Shown here: in pieces, positions 6,389 to 8,038 of the stretch
Position numbering within the stretch: the first letter of the stretch is position 1
Layout of the letters: each line of letters begins with the position of its first letter
Program-made: the position numbers and the translations under genes
Notes under the pieces: generated by a model
Databases searched by the model: none
Seen by the model: the letters and a program-made list of their open reading frames with translations, nothing else
Told to the model about the DNA's origin: nothing
NCBI GenBank assembly: GCA_937859105.1
Contig: CALMAD010000470.1
Coordinates: forward strand, 1-8,038
Source: an uncultured Propionibacteriaceae bacterium
GTDB lineage: Bacteria > Actinomycetota > Actinomycetes > Propionibacteriales > Propionibacteriaceae
Length of the DNA: 8,038 bases
Direction of reading: 5' to 3'

Positions 6389-8038
6389 GTGGCAGCACTC
6401 GCCCTGGGGCTCGACATCGGTTCGACGACGGTCAAGGCGGTGGTCCTCGACGGCGAGGAGATCGTCCACGCCGACTACCGACGACACCACGCGGACGTCC
6501 GCGGCGAGGTGCGACGGCTCATCGACTCGCTCACCGAGCACGTCGGAGACTCCCCCATGACCGTGGGCATCACCGGCTCGGGCGGCCTCCAGGTCGCGCA
6601 GATGATGGGCGCGTCCTTCGTCCAAGAGGTGATCGCGGCCACCGAGGCCATCGAGCGTCGCCATCCCGAGGCCGACGTCGTCATCGAGCTCGGCGGCGAG
6701 GACGCGAAGATCACGTACCTCAAGCCGACCCCCGAGCAGCGCATGAACGGCACGTGCGCGGGCGGCACCGGCGCGTTCATCGATCAGATGGCGACGCTGC
6801 TGCACACGGACGCCTCCGGCCTCAACGAGCTCGCGTCCCACTACACCCACCTCTACCCGATCGCCTCGCGCTGCGGCGTGTTCGCGAAGTCCGACCTGCA
6901 GCCCCTGCTGAACCAGGGCGCGGCCCACACCGACCTCGCGGCGTCCGTGTTCCAGGCGGTCGCGACCCAGACGATCGCGGGTCTCGCCTGTGGGCGTCCG
7001 ATCCGAGGCAACCTGATGTTCCTCGGCGGCCCGCTGCACTTCCTGCCCGAGCTGTGCTCGGCGTACGAGCGCGCGCTGGCCGGGCAGGTGGACTCCTTCA
7101 CGACCCCCGACGACGCCCAGCTCTACGTCGCGCTGGGCTCGGCGATGCTGGCGTCCGGGACGCCGAAGCGGCCCTCCGAGCTGGTCGCGGGGCTGACGGA
7201 CCCGACGACGGTGATCCCGCTGGCCTCCCCCACCATGCGTCCGCTGTTCGCGGACGACGCCGAGCGCCAGGCGTTCACCGAGCGGCACGCGCGGGCCACC
7301 ATCCCGCAGCGCAGCCTCGCGGACGCCCACGGCGACTGCTTCCTCGGCATCGACGCCGGCTCGACGACGATCAAGGCCGTCGTCCTGAACGACGCCGACG
7401 AGATCGTGTTCTCCCACTACGCCAAGAACGCCGGCGACCCGGTCAGCGCGGCCGTCGAGATCGTCGCGCGCATCCGGCGCGAGCTGCCCCCGGACGCCCA
7501 CCTCGGCCGCGCCTGCGTCACGGGCTACGGCGAGGCGCTCATCCAGGCCGCGCTCCGCGTCGACGACGGCGAGATCGAGACGATGGCCCACTACCGCGCC
7601 GCCGAGCACATCGCGCCCGGGGTCACGAGCGTCATCGACATCGGCGGGCAGGACATGAAGTACCTGCGCATCCGCAACGGGGCCGTCGACTCCATCTCGG
7701 TCAACGAGGCGTGCAGCTCGGGCTGCGGCTCGTTCCTGCAGACGTTCGCCGAGACGATGGGCACCGACGTCCAGCACTTCGCCGCCGCGGCGCTGGAGGC
7801 GTCCCGGCCGGTCGATCTGGGGTCCCGCTGCACCGTCTTCATGAACAGCTCGGTGAAGCAGGCGCAGAAGGAGGGCGCGAACGTCGGCGAGATCTCCGCC
7901 GGGCTCTCCTACTCGGTCGTGCGCAATGCGCTATACAAGGTCATCAAGCTCAAGGACGCCGACGCGCTCGGCGAGCGCGTCGTTGTGCAGGGCGGGACGT
8001 TCCTGAACGACGCCGTCCTGCGCGCCTTCGAGCTGCTG
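6389..8038 (+). CDS. Long-form 2-hydroxyacyl-CoA dehydratase-type activase, two tandem ATPase modules, 3'-truncated
   Basis: An ATP-dependent electron-transfer activator of the BcrA/BadF/HgdC class (ASKHA fold), cytoplasmic. Such proteins carry one [4Fe-4S] cluster in a dimer and use ATP hydrolysis to inject a low-potential electron into a 2-hydroxyacyl-CoA dehydratase or related enzyme. The visible 550 residues run open to the right edge. Module 1 (about 6-256) has [11 protein letters not shown] (phosphate-1), ELGGEDAK (phosphate-2), [11 protein letters not shown] with Cys123 and [10 protein letters not shown] with Cys162. Module 2 (about 319-550) repeats the plan: [30 protein letters not shown] with Cys442, and [10 protein letters not shown] with Cys481. 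All four expected cluster-ligating cysteines are therefore kept. Known long-form members are roughly 1,400-1,500 residues and continue into a DUF2229 domain and a dehydratase-subunit-like region, so most of the gene should lie beyond the window. The GTG at 6389 is preceded by GGGAG (6377-6381) at 7 nt. It is divergent from tetR. Confidence 0.92.
   Translation, partial: MAALALGLDIGSTTVKAVVLDGEEIVHADYRRHHADVRGEVRRLIDSLTEHVGDSPMTVGITGSGGLQVAQMMGASFVQEVIAATEAIERRHPEADVVIELGGEDAKITYLKPTPEQRMNGTCAGGTGAFIDQMATLLHTDASGLNELASHYTHLYPIASRCGVFAKSDLQPLLNQGAAHTDLAASVFQAVATQTIAGLACGRPIRGNLMFLGGPLHFLPELCSAYERALAGQVDSFTTPDDAQLYVALGSAMLASGTPKRPSELVAGLTDPTTVIPLASPTMRPLFADDAERQAFTERHARATIPQRSLADAHGDCFLGIDAGSTTIKAVVLNDADEIVFSHYAKNAGDPVSAAVEIVARIRRELPPDAHLGRACVTGYGEALIQAALRVDDGEIETMAHYRAAEHIAPGVTSVIDIGGQDMKYLRIRNGAVDSISVNEACSSGCGSFLQTFAETMGTDVQHFAAAALEASRPVDLGSRCTVFMNSSVKQAQKEGANVGEISAGLSYSVVRNALYKVIKLKDADALGERVVVQGGTFLNDAVLRAFELL

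Noticed and set aside
6285..6560. Small plus-strand gene starting at ATG 6285
   Set aside because: It overlaps the activase start in another frame, has no clear ribosome binding site, and its Ser/Arg-rich product has no recognisable motif.
6281..7777. Minus-strand open frame of 498 codons opposite the activase
   Set aside because: It has Arg/Asp/Val-rich low-complexity composition and lies entirely antisense to a strongly conserved activase with intact motifs.
1..8038. Defence island, CRISPR, mobile element or biosynthetic cluster
   Set aside because: No direct-repeat array, transposase, integrase, terminal inverted repeat or known defence domain was found. The genes look like ordinary chromosomal content with uniform codon use.

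Overview
The window reads as chromosomal DNA from a high-GC Gram-positive bacterium (Actinomycetota). Codon third positions are almost all G or C, GTG starts are common, and gene content is actinobacterial: a PAC2 protein, an HI0607-like shikimate dehydrogenase paralogue, and RluA and TrmL RNA-modification enzymes. The last gene is a long-form 2-hydroxyacyl-CoA dehydratase-type activase. That family depends on oxygen-sensitive iron-sulfur chemistry, so a facultatively or strictly anaerobic actinobacterium such as one of the Propionibacteriaceae is plausible. The lineage is inference; no marker gene is present to fix it.

Layout. (1) 3-815 (+): 3' part of a shikimate dehydrogenase-like gene of the SdhL/HI0607 type, cut by the left edge. 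(2) 845-884: a perfect 18-bp inverted repeat, a probable shared terminator with the converging gene. (3) 898-1908 (-): a polytopic membrane protein of unknown function. (4) 1909-2207: divergent intergenic region with one small hairpin. (5) 2208-3131 and 3204-3680 (+): an RluA-family pseudouridine synthase followed by TrmL, a tRNA wobble 2'-O-methyltransferase. (6) 3775-4686 (+): a PAC2-family protein with a strong ribosome binding site. (7) 4649-5572 (-) and 5565-6146 (-): an EamA/DMT transporter and the TetR-family regulator immediately upstream of it. Their ends overlap by 8 nt, so they form a two-gene operon, and the transporter's 3' end overlaps the PAC2 gene by 38 nt tail to tail. (8) 6147-6388: divergent intergenic region with a near-palindrome just upstream of the next gene. 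(9) 6389 to beyond the right edge (+): the first 550 codons of a giant activase with two complete ATPase/Fe-S modules in tandem.

How the genes may work together. TetR and EamA look like a self-contained regulator/exporter pair. RluA-like and TrmL form an RNA-modification pair. The activase should hydrolyse ATP to push a low-potential electron into a dehydratase-type partner, probably encoded further along the same polypeptide or just downstream. The SdhL-like protein, the membrane protein and PAC2 show no evident functional link to their neighbours.

I found no RNA gene, CRISPR array, insertion sequence, attachment site or replication origin, and no defence system or clearly undescribed system. 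The items most worth a second look are the tandem activase, the unknown membrane protein and the candidate operator in the TetR/activase divergent region.
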